60,447 nucleotides of DNA, taken from positions 1 to 60,447 of the forward strand of contig JAUNVL010000006.1 of assembly GCA_030537675.1 (NCBI GenBank), written 5' to 3'. This DNA comes from Propionibacteriaceae bacterium (GTDB lineage Bacteria; Actinomycetota; Actinomycetes; Propionibacteriales; Propionibacteriaceae). Shown in pieces: positions 32,847-42,968 of the stretch (position 1 is the first letter of the stretch; every line of letters starts with the position of its first letter). The notes beneath the pieces were generated by a model that did not search any database, had not been told where the DNA came from, and worked only from the letters and a program-made list of their open reading frames with translations. The translations under genes and the position numbers were made by a program.

Positions 32847-34985
32847 TCAGAGGCCTTCGGCGTCGTTCATCACCGCGGCGAGCCGCTTGGGGAGCTCGGC
32901 CTCGAAGATTTCCTCCAGCGTCACCGCACGACCCGTCGCATCAGCCAGCGGGACACGCCAGTTGGGGTACTCATCGATGGTTCCCGGCTGGTTCTGCGTC
33001 CGTCGCTCACCGACGGCGTCGCCGAGGCTCGCCAGCAACACCCGTGACGGGGTCAGCAGCAGGTAGCGGTGCAGTGCCAGCATCACCTCTTCAGGGTCCT
33101 CACGAAGGTCAGCATCCAGCACACCCTCGTCGACCAACTTGTTGAGCCAGCCCGACTGCTCTGCCCGGGCAGCATCGAGCTCCTCCTGGAGCGGCTCGGT
33201 CAGCAGGTCCAACGAGTCACGCAGGTGGACGTGGTCCCCCGCGAGGTAGCCGAGCGTCGGCGGGAGGTCGTGCGTGGTGACCGACGCCAGGCAGTACTCG
33301 CGCCAGCGATGGGCATCCAGCGGTCGGCCGTGGTCGTTCTCGAACCACAGCACGGAGGTGCCGAGGATCCCGCGTCGGGACAGGTACTGCCGCACCCACG
33401 GCTCGACGGTGCCGAGGTCCTCCCCCACCACCAGCGCCTGTGCGCGATGCGCCTCGAGCGACAGGATCCCGATGAGTGCCTCGTGGTTGTTGCGGACGTA
33501 GGTGCCGTGCCGCGGCCCCAGTCCCTCCGGGACCCACCACAGGCGGAACAGCCCGATGATGTGATCGATCCGCACACCGCCGGCGCGACGCATGGCCGCG
33601 GCCACCATCTCCCGGAACGGCGCGTAGGCCACTTCTTCCAGCTTGTCGGGGCGCCACGGGGGCTGGCCCCAGTCCTGGCCGGACTGGTTGTAGTCATCCG
33701 GTGGTGCGCCGACGGTGACGCCGTCGGCGAAGAGGTCCGGCATGGCCCACGTCTCCGCGCTGCTGCGGCTGACGCCGACGGCGAGGTCGGTCATGACCCC
33801 GACGGGCATCCCCACCTCCTCGGCGACGGTCTGTGCGGCGGAGACCTGCTGACCGGAAACCCACTGCAACCACGTGTGGAACGACACCTCTTCCGCGTGG
33901 ACGGCGGCATACTCCAGGACTGCGGGCGAGCCCACCTCCTGGTACTCGGCGGGCCACTCACGCCAGTCGTTGCCGAATTCGACGGCCAGAGCGCACCACG
34001 TGGCGAAATCCTGCAGGGCCTGGCCCTCGCGACGCACGAAATGCTCGAGCGCGAGTTGGCGTGCGGGACGCCTGCCCGCCCGGTGGATCAGGCGCAGGGC
34101 CTCCTGCTTGACCTTCCAGGCACCGTCGCGATCGATCACACGAGCCTGCCCGTCGACGGGGCGAAGCTGCTTGCGAAGCCTGCGCACGCTGCTGCGGTCG
34201 TGCCTGCCGAGCGAGGTGAACTCCGGAATGGATTCCGGGCGGATGTAGAGCGGATTCATGAACCGGCGGCTGGCCGGAAGATACGGCGAGGGTTCCATGG
34301 GGGGTGTCGGTTCGGCGGCATGCAGCGGGTTGATCAGCACGTGGCCGGCACCCTGTTCCGCTCCCGAGAAGGCGATCAGGTCGGCCAAATCGGCCAGGTC
34401 CCCGACGCCCCACGACTTCTCCGAGACGACGCTGTAGAGCTGGGTGGCGTAACCCCAGGTGCGAGCCTCGCCCATAGCCGCGGGGAATCCCACGTGTGGC
34501 GGCGTCACCACGACGGTTGCCTCATGCGTGCCCTCATCGCCCGTGGCAAGCAGTCGGTGGTAGCCGAGCGGCAAGTCGTGTCCCAGGAAGAACGTGGCCT
34601 GTCCCCTCTGCTGGCCGTCGACCATGCGGTCGGGTTCCCAGTTGTCGATCTGGTGGGCGTCACGGCGGCCGCCGGTCTCCAGTTCCAGCCACACCTCCAC
34701 CCGTGTCCCTGCCGGCACGTGCGCATTCACGCTCACGCCATTGCCGAGTTCCACCACCGTGCACGGCGGGAGGGTGCGTCGCCAGCGCGCATCGGTGAGC
34801 TCTGTGAACGCGGCCACCCTCGATTCCGGGGTGGAAGCATCCACGCCGAGAGCACCCAGGACCGCAATCACGGATGCCTGGGATATTTCCAGGGATCGGT
34901 GCTTCCAATCACGGAACTCCAGAGCGATGCCGAAGTGGTCTGCGAGCCTGGTCAAATCTTCGGGGAGCTGGGACACGGCAGCCAT
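32847..34985 (-). CDS. malQ: 4-alpha-glucanotransferase
   Basis: The 712-residue GH77 enzyme disproportionates maltodextrins and glycogen-derived glucans. An N-terminal domain of about 170 residues, common in actinobacterial forms, precedes the barrel. Motifs are VGAPPDDYNQSGQDWGQPPW, the nucleophile region GGVRIDHIIGLFRLWW, the acid/base region VVGEDLGTVEPWV, and VTTHDLPPTLGY. The end overlaps no other gene; the stop is followed by about 170 bases of non-coding sequence before convergent pncB. Confidence 0.95.
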   Translation of the reverse strand: MAAVSQLPEDLTRLADHFGIALEFRDWKHRSLEISQASVIAVLGALGVDASTPESRVAAFTELTDARWRRTLPPCTVVELGNGVSVNAHVPAGTRVEVWLELETGGRRDAHQIDNWEPDRMVDGQQRGQATFFLGHDLPLGYHRLLATGDEGTHEATVVVTPPHVGFPAAMGEARTWGYATQLYSVVSEKSWGVGDLADLADLIAFSGAEQGAGHVLINPLHAAEPTPPMEPSPYLPASRRFMNPLYIRPESIPEFTSLGRHDRSSVRRLRKQLRPVDGQARVIDRDGAWKVKQEALRLIHRAGRRPARQLALEHFVRREGQALQDFATWCALAVEFGNDWREWPAEYQEVGSPAVLEYAAVHAEEVSFHTWLQWVSGQQVSAAQTVAEEVGMPVGVMTDLAVGVSRSSAETWAMPDLFADGVTVGAPPDDYNQSGQDWGQPPWRPDKLEEVAYAPFREMVAAAMRRAGGVRIDHIIGLFRLWWVPEGLGPRHGTYVRNNHEALIGILSLEAHRAQALVVGEDLGTVEPWVRQYLSRRGILGTSVLWFENDHGRPLDAHRWREYCLASVTTHDLPPTLGYLAGDHVHLRDSLDLLTEPLQEELDAARAEQSGWLNKLVDEGVLDADLREDPEEVMLALHRYLLLTPSRVLLASLGDAVGERRTQNQPGTIDEYPNWRVPLADATGRAVTLEEIFEAELPKRLAAVMNDAEGL

Positions 34986-34997
34986 CCTTCCAGACTT

Positions 34998-35714
34998 CTA
35001 CTTCTTGACGACGATGGTGGTGGCAATCCTGTCGTGCAATGTCTGCTTCCTGGCGGAGAACAGCATCGACAGGGGGTCCACGATGTTCAGTATCGGGACC
35101 TGACCGAACGCGACTGCCGCGACTGCCCGCAGTGCCGAGGTGCCCCATTTCACGGGGGTTCCCAGCTGGCCAGCAGTCGGGAGAACCCTCAGCCCGGTGA
35201 TGAGTTGGCCGAGCGTGCCGCCCAGCTTGGCAACCATGACGGTGCGGTAGATGACCGACAGGAGCCCCGACGCAATGCTGAGGACAGCGAGTGCCGCATC
35301 CGGCGTGTCCGGCATGGCGGTGCCCAGATAGCCGGAATTGAAGCTGTCGGCGAAATACTGCTGTAGTTCGCCGATGGGGCCCGGTAGGGCGAAAAACACG
35401 AGGAGACCGAAGGGGATGGCCGTGATCAACCCGTCGAGGAAGGCGGCGAGCACGCGCCACCAGAAGCCTGCCAGTACCGGTTGGGGGGTGAAGCCTCCCC
35501 CGTGGATCGGCTGGCCGTACGCCGTGGCACCGTAGGGGTTCTGTGGACTCTGCTGGCCTCCGGGCTGGCCCTGGTGCGGTGCGTACCCGGCCGCCATCCC
35601 TCCCACCGGTCTGGTGACCTGTGACCAGTCGCCGCCGTCCCAGTAGCGTTCACCGCCGGATCCAGCGGGGTCGGAGTACCACCCGGCGGGTGGGAGGTCT
35701 GCAGAAAAGCTCAT
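34998..35714 (-). CDS. DUF2510-RDD membrane protein
   Basis: ATG 35714 gives 238 residues. The N terminus is a DUF2510 module (PPAGWYSDPAGSGGERYWDG), followed by a Gly/Gln/Pro-rich linker. An RDD-type domain begins at about 90 (VLAGFWWRVLAAFLDGLITA) and carries three hydrophobic segments ending LHDRIATTIVVKK. RDD proteins are small membrane proteins, often linked to transport or stress, with no firm general function. It is divergent from the kinase gene, sharing a 71-base promoter region. Confidence 0.85.
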   Translation of the reverse strand: MSFSADLPPAGWYSDPAGSGGERYWDGGDWSQVTRPVGGMAAGYAPHQGQPGGQQSPQNPYGATAYGQPIHGGGFTPQPVLAGFWWRVLAAFLDGLITAIPFGLLVFFALPGPIGELQQYFADSFNSGYLGTAMPDTPDAALAVLSIASGLLSVIYRTVMVAKLGGTLGQLITGLRVLPTAGQLGTPVKWGTSALRAVAAVAFGQVPILNIVDPLSMLFSARKQTLHDRIATTIVVKK

Positions 35715-35785
35715 GGCGAACAGCATGCCATGTTGCCGGACGGATGATTTCCGGCTCGGCACGAGATGGGAGAGAATGTTCGGTG

Positions 35786-36898
35786 ATGGAAATGCTCGGA
35801 CGCTACAGGATCACCGGCCGCATCGGCGCCGGCTCGTTCGCGACCGTGTACCGCGGTGAGGACGACAGCCTCGAGGTACCCGTGGCCATCAAGGTGCTCG
35901 CCGACAACTGGTCCGGCAACGACGACGTCCGTGCCCGGTTCGTGGCCGAGGCCCGCCTGCTGCGGCGTCTGGGAGACGAGCGCATCGTGCGCGTCTACGA
36001 CATCGGGACCACTGAGCGTGGCCAGCCCTATTTCGTGATGGACCTGGCCGACGGTGGTTCGCTGGAAGGTCTCCGGAAACAGCCCGTCGCCCCCGGCCTG
36101 GCGTTGCGGCTCTGCGCCGAGGCCTGCCGGGCACTCGACGTCCTGCACCGCAACCAGTTGGTGCACCGTGACGTGACACCGGGCAACATCCTGCTGTCCA
36201 CCGGCCCCAGCGGGGTGCGTGTGATGCTGGCTGACCTCGGGGTGGCCAAGTCGCTGCTGGATGAGCAGCGCGACACCATGACAGCCGGTACCCCCGCCTA
36301 CATGGCCCCGGAGCAGGGGCGCTCCACGCAGCTCGACCAACGCTCCGACGTCTACTCCATGGCGTGTGTGGCCTACGCCCTCCTGACGGGGCGTCCCCCG
36401 TTCCCCGCCCGGACGCTGACGGAGCTCGTGGAGCGCAACCCAGCCGTCGGCCCGGCCCCCATCGCCCATCTGGTGGACGCGCCCCACCTCCTCGACGAGG
36501 TGTTCGCCTCGTCCCTGTCCTGGGACCCCAACCGTCGTCCGCAGACCGCCCTGCAACTGGCTGCTGCCCTGGATCGTCTGGCGGACGTGATGGTGGGAGG
36601 CGACCAGTACCAGCCGCGCCACGTGAGCGTGACCGAGCCGGGCACCATCGGTACCGCCGCCCCGTCCGCGCCCAAACCGTCGATCATCCACACCAGCGGT
36701 GGCCGCCACGATGAGCCCGGGCGGCCGGACGGCCAGACACCCACGGCCATGCTGGACAAGTACATCGGCCACGGTCGCTACCGGCCAGCGGTCTCGCGGG
36801 AGAAGCACTCACCGTTGATCTGGGCGTGGGTGGGACTCTCAGCCCTGGCGTTGCTCGGGTTGACCATGTGGGCCACCGTCCACTTCATGACGAGGTGA
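35786..36898 (+). CDS. Ser/Thr protein kinase, single-pass membrane form
   Basis: From ATG 35786 (alternatives GTG 35783 and ATG 35792) this gives 370 residues. Kinase motifs are the glycine loop GRIGAGSFATVY, Lys36 in VAIKVL, catalytic loop HRDVTPGNIL (Asp129, Asn134), DLG at 150-152 in place of DFG, and activation-segment end GTPAYMAPEQ. A Pro/Ser linker leads to one TM at about 345-366 (WAWVGLSALALLGLTMWATV) and almost no outer domain, so there are no PASTA sensors. The Lys of the usual HRDLKPxN is Thr131 here, which is uncommon, but the other core residues are intact. Confidence 0.92.
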   Translation: MEMLGRYRITGRIGAGSFATVYRGEDDSLEVPVAIKVLADNWSGNDDVRARFVAEARLLRRLGDERIVRVYDIGTTERGQPYFVMDLADGGSLEGLRKQPVAPGLALRLCAEACRALDVLHRNQLVHRDVTPGNILLSTGPSGVRVMLADLGVAKSLLDEQRDTMTAGTPAYMAPEQGRSTQLDQRSDVYSMACVAYALLTGRPPFPARTLTELVERNPAVGPAPIAHLVDAPHLLDEVFASSLSWDPNRRPQTALQLAAALDRLADVMVGGDQYQPRHVSVTEPGTIGTAAPSAPKPSIIHTSGGRHDEPGRPDGQTPTAMLDKYIGHGRYRPAVSREKHSPLIWAWVGLSALALLGLTMWATVHFMTR

Positions 36899-36900
36899 CC

Positions 36901-36920
36901 GGCCCCCTGCGGGCGGGGCC
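36901..36920. terminator. GC-rich hairpin between convergent kinase and MFS genes
   Basis: GGCCCC at 36901-36906 pairs with GGGGCC at 36915-36920 around an 8-base loop, directly after the kinase stop and 20 bases before the MFS stop. No T-tract is present, so it is only a possible bidirectional terminator. Confidence 0.4.
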
Positions 36921-36940
36921 ACCCCGACGACGGCCTCGCG

Positions 36941-38314
36941 TCAGGTGCTGACCCGGACCAGGGAGTCGTTCTCGATGGGTCCGATGCGTCGGCTGACCAC
37001 CACCGCGAGGATGCAGATCGCGGTCAGCGCCGAGAACAGCCATACGAAGCTGGTCTGCGGCGAGGCCTGCCGGGCCACCGCGACGTAGATGGCGCCAGCC
37101 AATCCCGTGAGCAGGGCGTTGCCCAGTCCTTCGCCCACCTGGAGCGCGGAGTTGTTGCGTCCCTGCTCCTGGGCGCTGGAGAGTCCCATGATGGCCACGG
37201 ACGTGCTGGGCATCATGACACCCATGCCCAGCCCCGCGATGACCCAGCCGAACACGCCGAACCACAGCGGCAGCGCGCTCCATCCGATGAAGCCCACCAT
37301 GGTCAGGAGTCCCACGGCGCACAGCAGCGCTCCGACGGTGATGAGCTGGTCGCGGCGCATCCGCACCCACGGCCGGGCCTGACTCCACGAACCCGTGGTC
37401 CAGCCAATGCTGCCGATCGTGAGCGCAAGGCCCGCCTCGAGCGGGTCCAGTCCGCGGACACGTTGCAGCATCAGCAGGACGAAGGCCTCGGCAGCGAAGA
37501 AGCAGCCGGCCATCAGCCCACGCGTCAGCACCACCGGCCCCAACCCTGATCCGAACAACCGGATGGAGCGCGGCATGACCCTGGGCACGCCCACCACCAG
37601 GCTCGCCACACCGGCGATACCCGCGGCGATCTGACCAGCGGCTCCTATCGGTTCGCCCGTCAGTTGCACGAGCGACGGCGCCAGCACCACGAGCGTGACG
37701 GTCCACCACGACATCGGCTCGGTCTCGTCCGCCGGGACGAACAGCGCCTGCACTCCCCGCATGGCTGGCAGTGCCAGGAGGGCGGCGACGGCCAACAGCG
37801 GCAGCATGGCGCTGAACACCAGCCGCCAGGAGATCACCGTCATCCACGCGGCGATCGGCGGTCCGATGAAGGCCGGCAGCAGCCAGACGAAGCTCAGTGC
37901 TCCCAGCACCGACGCCCGCTGGGCGCCGTCGAAGGTCATGGCGATCGTGACGAACAGCGCGAGCACGAGGGCTCCGGCGCCGAGACCCTGGACGAAACGC
38001 GCCCCGAGCAACACCCACACGTTGGGCGCAAGTGTCCCCAGCAGCAGACCCAGTGCGAACAGCACGTACCCCACCACCATGGGCCCCAGAGGGCCGATGC
38101 GGTCGACGATGCGCCCGGAGATCAGCGTGGACAGCAACATGCCCGTGACCATCGTCGAGAACGCCCAGGCGTAGAGCTGGGGCGCTCCCAGATCCAGCAT
38201 GACGGTGGGCATCGCCGTGGCCACACCGATGGTCTCGAACGCGATCCCGAAGATGCTCAGCACCAAACCGATCAGCAGCCGGGAGCGTCCCGGTACGTGG
38301 CGCGTGGTGCCCAC
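36941..38314 (-). CDS. MFS drug/metabolite exporter
   Basis: The 457-residue protein from GTG 38314 has 12-14 hydrophobic segments. The start shows MFS motif-like sequence: FGIAFETIGVATAMPTVMLD (drug:H+ antiporter type), then the A-like loop GRIVDRIGPLGPMVVGYVLF and FVQGLGAGALVLALFV. These suggest the DHA2-like drug export group. Substrate is unknown. It is divergent from the DUF3039 gene by 26 bases. Confidence 0.85.
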   Translation of the reverse strand: MGTTRHVPGRSRLLIGLVLSIFGIAFETIGVATAMPTVMLDLGAPQLYAWAFSTMVTGMLLSTLISGRIVDRIGPLGPMVVGYVLFALGLLLGTLAPNVWVLLGARFVQGLGAGALVLALFVTIAMTFDGAQRASVLGALSFVWLLPAFIGPPIAAWMTVISWRLVFSAMLPLLAVAALLALPAMRGVQALFVPADETEPMSWWTVTLVVLAPSLVQLTGEPIGAAGQIAAGIAGVASLVVGVPRVMPRSIRLFGSGLGPVVLTRGLMAGCFFAAEAFVLLMLQRVRGLDPLEAGLALTIGSIGWTTGSWSQARPWVRMRRDQLITVGALLCAVGLLTMVGFIGWSALPLWFGVFGWVIAGLGMGVMMPSTSVAIMGLSSAQEQGRNNSALQVGEGLGNALLTGLAGAIYVAVARQASPQTSFVWLFSALTAICILAVVVSRRIGPIENDSLVRVST

Positions 38315-38340
38315 TGTCCCTCCGAAGTTAGAATTGCCGC

Positions 38341-38589
38341 ATGAGTGAACTTGCCCCGGGGTCCCAGACAGTTGTTGACGAGCGCACGTCCCAGGTGGAG
38401 GACGGTGACCACGAGCGATTTTCGCACTACGTCCCGAAGGACAAGCTGATGAAGGCCATGGTCACTGGCACCCCCGTCGTGGCACTGTGCGGGAAGGTGT
38501 GGGTGCCCACCCGCAACCCCGAGAAATTCCCCGTTTGTCCTGAGTGCAAGGAAATCTGGCAGTCAATGAACCCGGGGGCGAAGCAGTAG
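38341..38589 (+). CDS. DUF3039-family protein
   Basis: The 82-residue protein has the family pattern HYVPKDKLMKAMVTGTPVVA, LCGKVWVPTRNPEKFPVCPE and CKEIW, with a Cys trio (LCGK, VCPEC) suggesting metal binding. DUF3039 is an actinobacterial family without known function. It is a single gene convergent with ahcY, with a hairpin terminator between them. Confidence 0.9.
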   Translation: MSELAPGSQTVVDERTSQVEDGDHERFSHYVPKDKLMKAMVTGTPVVALCGKVWVPTRNPEKFPVCPECKEIWQSMNPGAKQ

Positions 38590-38652
38590 TCGGGAAAGAC
38601 TACCGCCCCGACGCAACGCCTGCCCAACGTCGCAATGCCAACGGCGGAGCGA

Positions 38653-38686
38653 AACGCCAACCCAGAGCAGCTCGTGGGTTGGCGTT
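38653..38686. terminator. Bidirectional terminator between DUF3039 and ahcY
   Basis: A perfect 12-bp stem, AACGCCAACCCA at 38653-38664 and TGGGTTGGCGTT at 38675-38686, has a 10-base loop. It is followed on the plus strand by TTTT at 38691-38694. It lies between two converging genes. Confidence 0.75.
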
Positions 38687-38720
38687 CAGCTTTTCGGCAG
38701 GCGTTTCGCGCCACCGGCCA

Positions 38721-40145
<1,425 letters not shown>

Positions 40146-40207
40146 ATCGACAGCCTACCTGCCGGAAATGATGGCCGGCCTCACACGCGGACGCCCGCCC
40201 AAACGTT

Positions 40208-40235
40208 CGATGCCTGCCGAATTCGGCGGGCATCG
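40208..40235. repeat. 28-bp near-perfect palindrome upstream of ahcY
   Basis: CGATGCCTGCCGAA at 40208-40221 is followed directly by its reverse complement with one mismatch at 40222-40235. It sits between the aroQ stop and the ahcY start on the same strand, so it may be an aroQ terminator hairpin (inner GAATTC as loop) or an operator for ahcY. Confidence 0.55.
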
Positions 40236-40282
40236 ACGATCAGGACGGGCTTCCCGGATCAAGGCGGGCGTTGGCGAACAGG

Positions 40283-40726
40283 TCAGCCATCGACGACATC
40301 AGCGGTGGCGGCGATGTGCGTCAGCGCCAGGTCGTAGCCACCGAGCCCCAGCCCGGCGATGACACCCGTGGCGTAGGGGGACACGACGAGGTGCTTGCGG
40401 AACTCCTCACGTGCGTGGACGTTGCTGATGTGGACCTCCACCACCATCTCCACCTGCGCGACGGCGTCGGCGATCGCGATGGAGGTGTGCGACCACGCCG
40501 CCGGGTTCAGCACCACGGGGAGTCCCTCGTCGGCAGCCTCGCCCAGCCAGTCGAGCATCTCGCCCTCGTGGTTGGTCTGGCGCACGTCGACGTCCAGGCC
40601 CAGGGCGCGCCCCGTCTCGCGCAGGTGCTCAGCCAACTCGGGAAACGTCGTGGCGCCATAGATCTCCGGCTGGCGCACGCCGAGGCGTCCGAGGTTGGGA
40701 CCGTTGAGGACGAGGACTCGGATCAT
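40283..40726 (-). CDS. aroQ: 3-dehydroquinate dehydratase, type II
   Basis: ATG 40726 gives 147 residues; longer frames upstream are in the CDF gene. The third shikimate-pathway enzyme shows [20 protein letters not shown] with the catalytic Tyr in EIYG, the second-substrate region [32 protein letters not shown] with the catalytic His, and [20 protein letters not shown]. The start overlaps the CDF stop by 4 bases. Confidence 0.95.
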   Translation of the reverse strand: MIRVLVLNGPNLGRLGVRQPEIYGATTFPELAEHLRETGRALGLDVDVRQTNHEGEMLDWLGEAADEGLPVVLNPAAWSHTSIAIADAVAQVEMVVEVHISNVHAREEFRKHLVVSPYATGVIAGLGLGGYDLALTHIAATADVVDG

Positions 40727-41706
40727 GGTTGCGGCTCCTGGTGGAGGGACGTGGTGGGTGTGTGGTGCGGGTTGTAGATGTCCGGTTCGATGTAGCAGAC
40801 CGTGACGTGGGGCACCGCCGCCCGGACGCTGGCCTCGGCACGGTTGATGAGGTCCGCAACGTCGGCGGCAGTGTCTGCCCTGTTGACACCCAGTTTGGCT
40901 GCGAGAAGGATCTGCTCGGGGCCGAGGTGGAGTGTGCGGAAGTGGATCACCCTGTCGACCCCGTCGGTTTCCTCGAGCGCCCGCTGGATGCGTTGCTGGT
41001 TCTCCTCCGATGCGCCCTCCCCCAACAGCATCGAGCGTGTCTCGATCGCGAGGATGATCGCCACCACCACCAGCAGCACGCCGATCATGGCCGTGCCGAG
41101 GACGTCGAAGATCAGTTGCTGGGTCAACAGCGTGAGGCCCACGCCAGCCAGTGCGAAGGTCAGACCCACGAGTGCTGCGATGTCCTCCAGCACGATGACG
41201 GGGAGTTCTGGTGACTTGGCTGAGCGGATGAACTTCAACAGGCTCTGCTGCCCCCGGACCTTGCCCACCTCCTTGAGCGCCGTGCGCAGACTCATGCCCT
41301 CGGCGCCGATGGCGAACACGAGCACCACCAGCGGCACCCACCACCACGGCGAGTCCAGGATGCTGTCCTCAGCGTGCGAAGGGTCGGCCAGCGCCTGGTA
41401 CTTGTGCCACGCCTCATAGAGCGCGAACAGGCCGCCCAGGGAGAACAGCACCACCGACACGAGGAAACCGGCGAGGTAGCGGGAACGTCCGTAGCCGAAC
41501 GGGTGTTCCTCATCAGCCATCTTCTTGGCGTTGCGGCCACCCACCAGCAGCAGTGCCTGGTTGCCGGTGTCCGCCACGGAGTGGATGCCCTCGGCCAGCA
41601 TCGAGGACGACCCCGTCAGGAGCCACGCGCCGAATTTCGTGATGGCGATGAACCCGTTGGCCGCAGCGGCGGCCAGGACAGCCTTGGTTCCACCTTCAGT
41701 GCTCAC
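40723..41706 (-). CDS. Cation diffusion facilitator family transporter
   Basis: The 327-residue membrane protein starts [20 protein letters not shown] and has about six TMs and a cytoplasmic C-terminal domain. The first metal site, HSVAD in [20 protein letters not shown], is normal. The equivalent of the second Hxxx[16 protein letters not shown], has Glu-Asp instead of His, as in SLC30A9-like members. The C-terminal part ([20 protein letters not shown]) has the usual fold. Metal and direction are unknown. It is coupled to aroQ by a 4-base overlap. Confidence 0.85.
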   Translation of the reverse strand: MSTEGGTKAVLAAAAANGFIAITKFGAWLLTGSSSMLAEGIHSVADTGNQALLLVGGRNAKKMADEEHPFGYGRSRYLAGFLVSVVLFSLGGLFALYEAWHKYQALADPSHAEDSILDSPWWWVPLVVLVFAIGAEGMSLRTALKEVGKVRGQQSLLKFIRSAKSPELPVIVLEDIAALVGLTFALAGVGLTLLTQQLIFDVLGTAMIGVLLVVVAIILAIETRSMLLGEGASEENQQRIQRALEETDGVDRVIHFRTLHLGPEQILLAAKLGVNRADTAADVADLINRAEASVRAAVPHVTVCYIEPDIYNPHHTPTTSLHQEPQP

Positions 41707-41746
41707 GAGACGCAGTCTGCCAGCGCCCGGGTCTATGTCGCCAGAT

Positions 41747-42763
41747 CTACGTCGTCAATCCGAGACGCAGGTATGCGGCGGCGTAACGGCCGTACTGCAG
41801 CAGGGTGACATAGCTCTCGACGTCACTGCCTCCCAGCGCCCGTTCACCGGAGCTGATCCGGCAGACGCGCACCCCCATGGCCTCGGCCAGTCTTGCCAGT
41901 TGCCGGGGCACTTCGGCCAGCCTGTCCGGGACCTTGTCGTCATCCAGCATCAACAACACGGGCGTCACGTCCGTGCCCGACTCGTCGGGATCGCTGAACG
42001 GATCACGTGGTGTCACCGCCCGCAGCAGGGTCTCCAGTTCGTCGGCGTCGGCGGCCAGCGCGGGCCGCCCACTGGCCCGGCGCAACGCCTCGGCGATACG
42101 CCTCGATGCCCGCATCGCCAGCGTGGTGCCTCCCCAGACCAGCGGCACAGCTTCCGCCAGTCCGATGGCCAGGTCCTTGGACGGGTTCTCCGCGAGGTTG
42201 CGGATGGGTGAGCAGGCCTCCGCCACCAGGTCGGCCGCATCGGCGACATGCTCCGGGTTCACCTGTGGTCCCAGCTCGAGCCTGCCCAACAGTTCGAGCA
42301 CCGCCACGGCAGCGGCCATGGGATCTGCGCCTGACACCGGTATCCGCGTCGTTGCGTGCGACGATCCCGCAACCGCCAGCGGAGAGGACTCGGGCGCAGC
42401 GACGATGAGGGTGGCCCCTCGGCGCGCCGCCTCGTAGGTGCACGCCACCTCCCACTCCGGTGCGTCGCGTCCCCCCATCACCACGACGAGGTCCAGCGGC
42501 CCCACCCAGGCCGGCAGCGCCGGTCCGGGCCACGCCAGAAACGGCACGGGACAGATGGGCTCCAGCACGGCACGCACGAGGCGCGCCTCCGCGCCGAGCA
42601 CCAGCACACCGCGTGGCCGGTCCATGCGCTCCAGCGTGCCGACCGGCTCCAGGAGGCAGGCACGACGAATGCGGGCCCCACTCTCTGCCAGTGTGCGCAG
42701 CTGCGCATCCTCCATCACGTCGGGATGATCCAGCCGTGCGTCGTCAAACTCCGGATTCCTCAT
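41747..42763 (-). CDS. SIS-domain protein, phosphosugar isomerase-like
   Basis: ATG 42763 gives 338 residues. Features recall the actinobacterial bifunctional phosphoglucose/phosphomannose isomerase-like proteins: an N-terminal ARRGATLIVAAPESSPLAVA type SIS loop, VPLVWGGTTLAMRASRRIAE and an end YVTLLQYGRYAAAYLRLGL. From memory, Rv3256c occupies the same place beside pmmA in mycobacteria. Sequence conservation at the catalytic positions could not be checked. It is the last gene of the manB-Trm112-SIS run. Confidence 0.75.
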   Translation of the reverse strand: MRNPEFDDARLDHPDVMEDAQLRTLAESGARIRRACLLEPVGTLERMDRPRGVLVLGAEARLVRAVLEPICPVPFLAWPGPALPAWVGPLDLVVVMGGRDAPEWEVACTYEAARRGATLIVAAPESSPLAVAGSSHATTRIPVSGADPMAAAVAVLELLGRLELGPQVNPEHVADAADLVAEACSPIRNLAENPSKDLAIGLAEAVPLVWGGTTLAMRASRRIAEALRRASGRPALAADADELETLLRAVTPRDPFSDPDESGTDVTPVLLMLDDDKVPDRLAEVPRQLARLAEAMGVRVCRISSGERALGGSDVESYVTLLQYGRYAAAYLRLGLTT

Positions 42764-42776
42764 GGTCACGGTGTCC

Positions 42777-42968
42777 TCACAGTGTGCTGCGGGCCTGGTC
42801 GATGAGCAGGACGGGGATGCGGTCACGAACGGGGTAGGCCAATCCACATGCCTGGCTGGTGCACACCAGTTCCGCCGCGTCGTAGTCGACGGCGAACTTG
42901 GCATGACAGGCCGGACAGGCCGCGATGGCCAGGAACTCCGGGGACAGGTCCATCTCGTGTTCACTCAT
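42777..42968 (-). CDS. Trm112-family small zinc protein
   Basis: The 63-residue protein has the Trm112/UPF0434 pattern: FLAIAACPACHAKFAVDYDA, then LVCTSQACGLAYPVRDRIPV and LLIDQAR, with two CxxC-type cysteine pairs. Such proteins activate methyltransferases in eukaryotes; in bacteria the role is unclear. Its ATG overlaps the manB stop by 4 bases. Confidence 0.88.
   Translation of the reverse strand: MSEHEMDLSPEFLAIAACPACHAKFAVDYDAAELVCTSQACGLAYPVRDRIPVLLIDQARSTL

Noticed and set aside
33069-35366. 765-codon plus-strand frame opposite malQ and the RDD gene
   Set aside because: High-GC antisense open frame; malQ on the other strand has all GH77 motifs.
35711-36808. 365-codon minus-strand frame opposite the kinase
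   Set aside because: Antisense to a gene with all kinase motifs.
40146-40282. SAH riboswitch upstream of ahcY
   Set aside because: The 137-base gap has a palindrome but no recognisable SAH riboswitch core.
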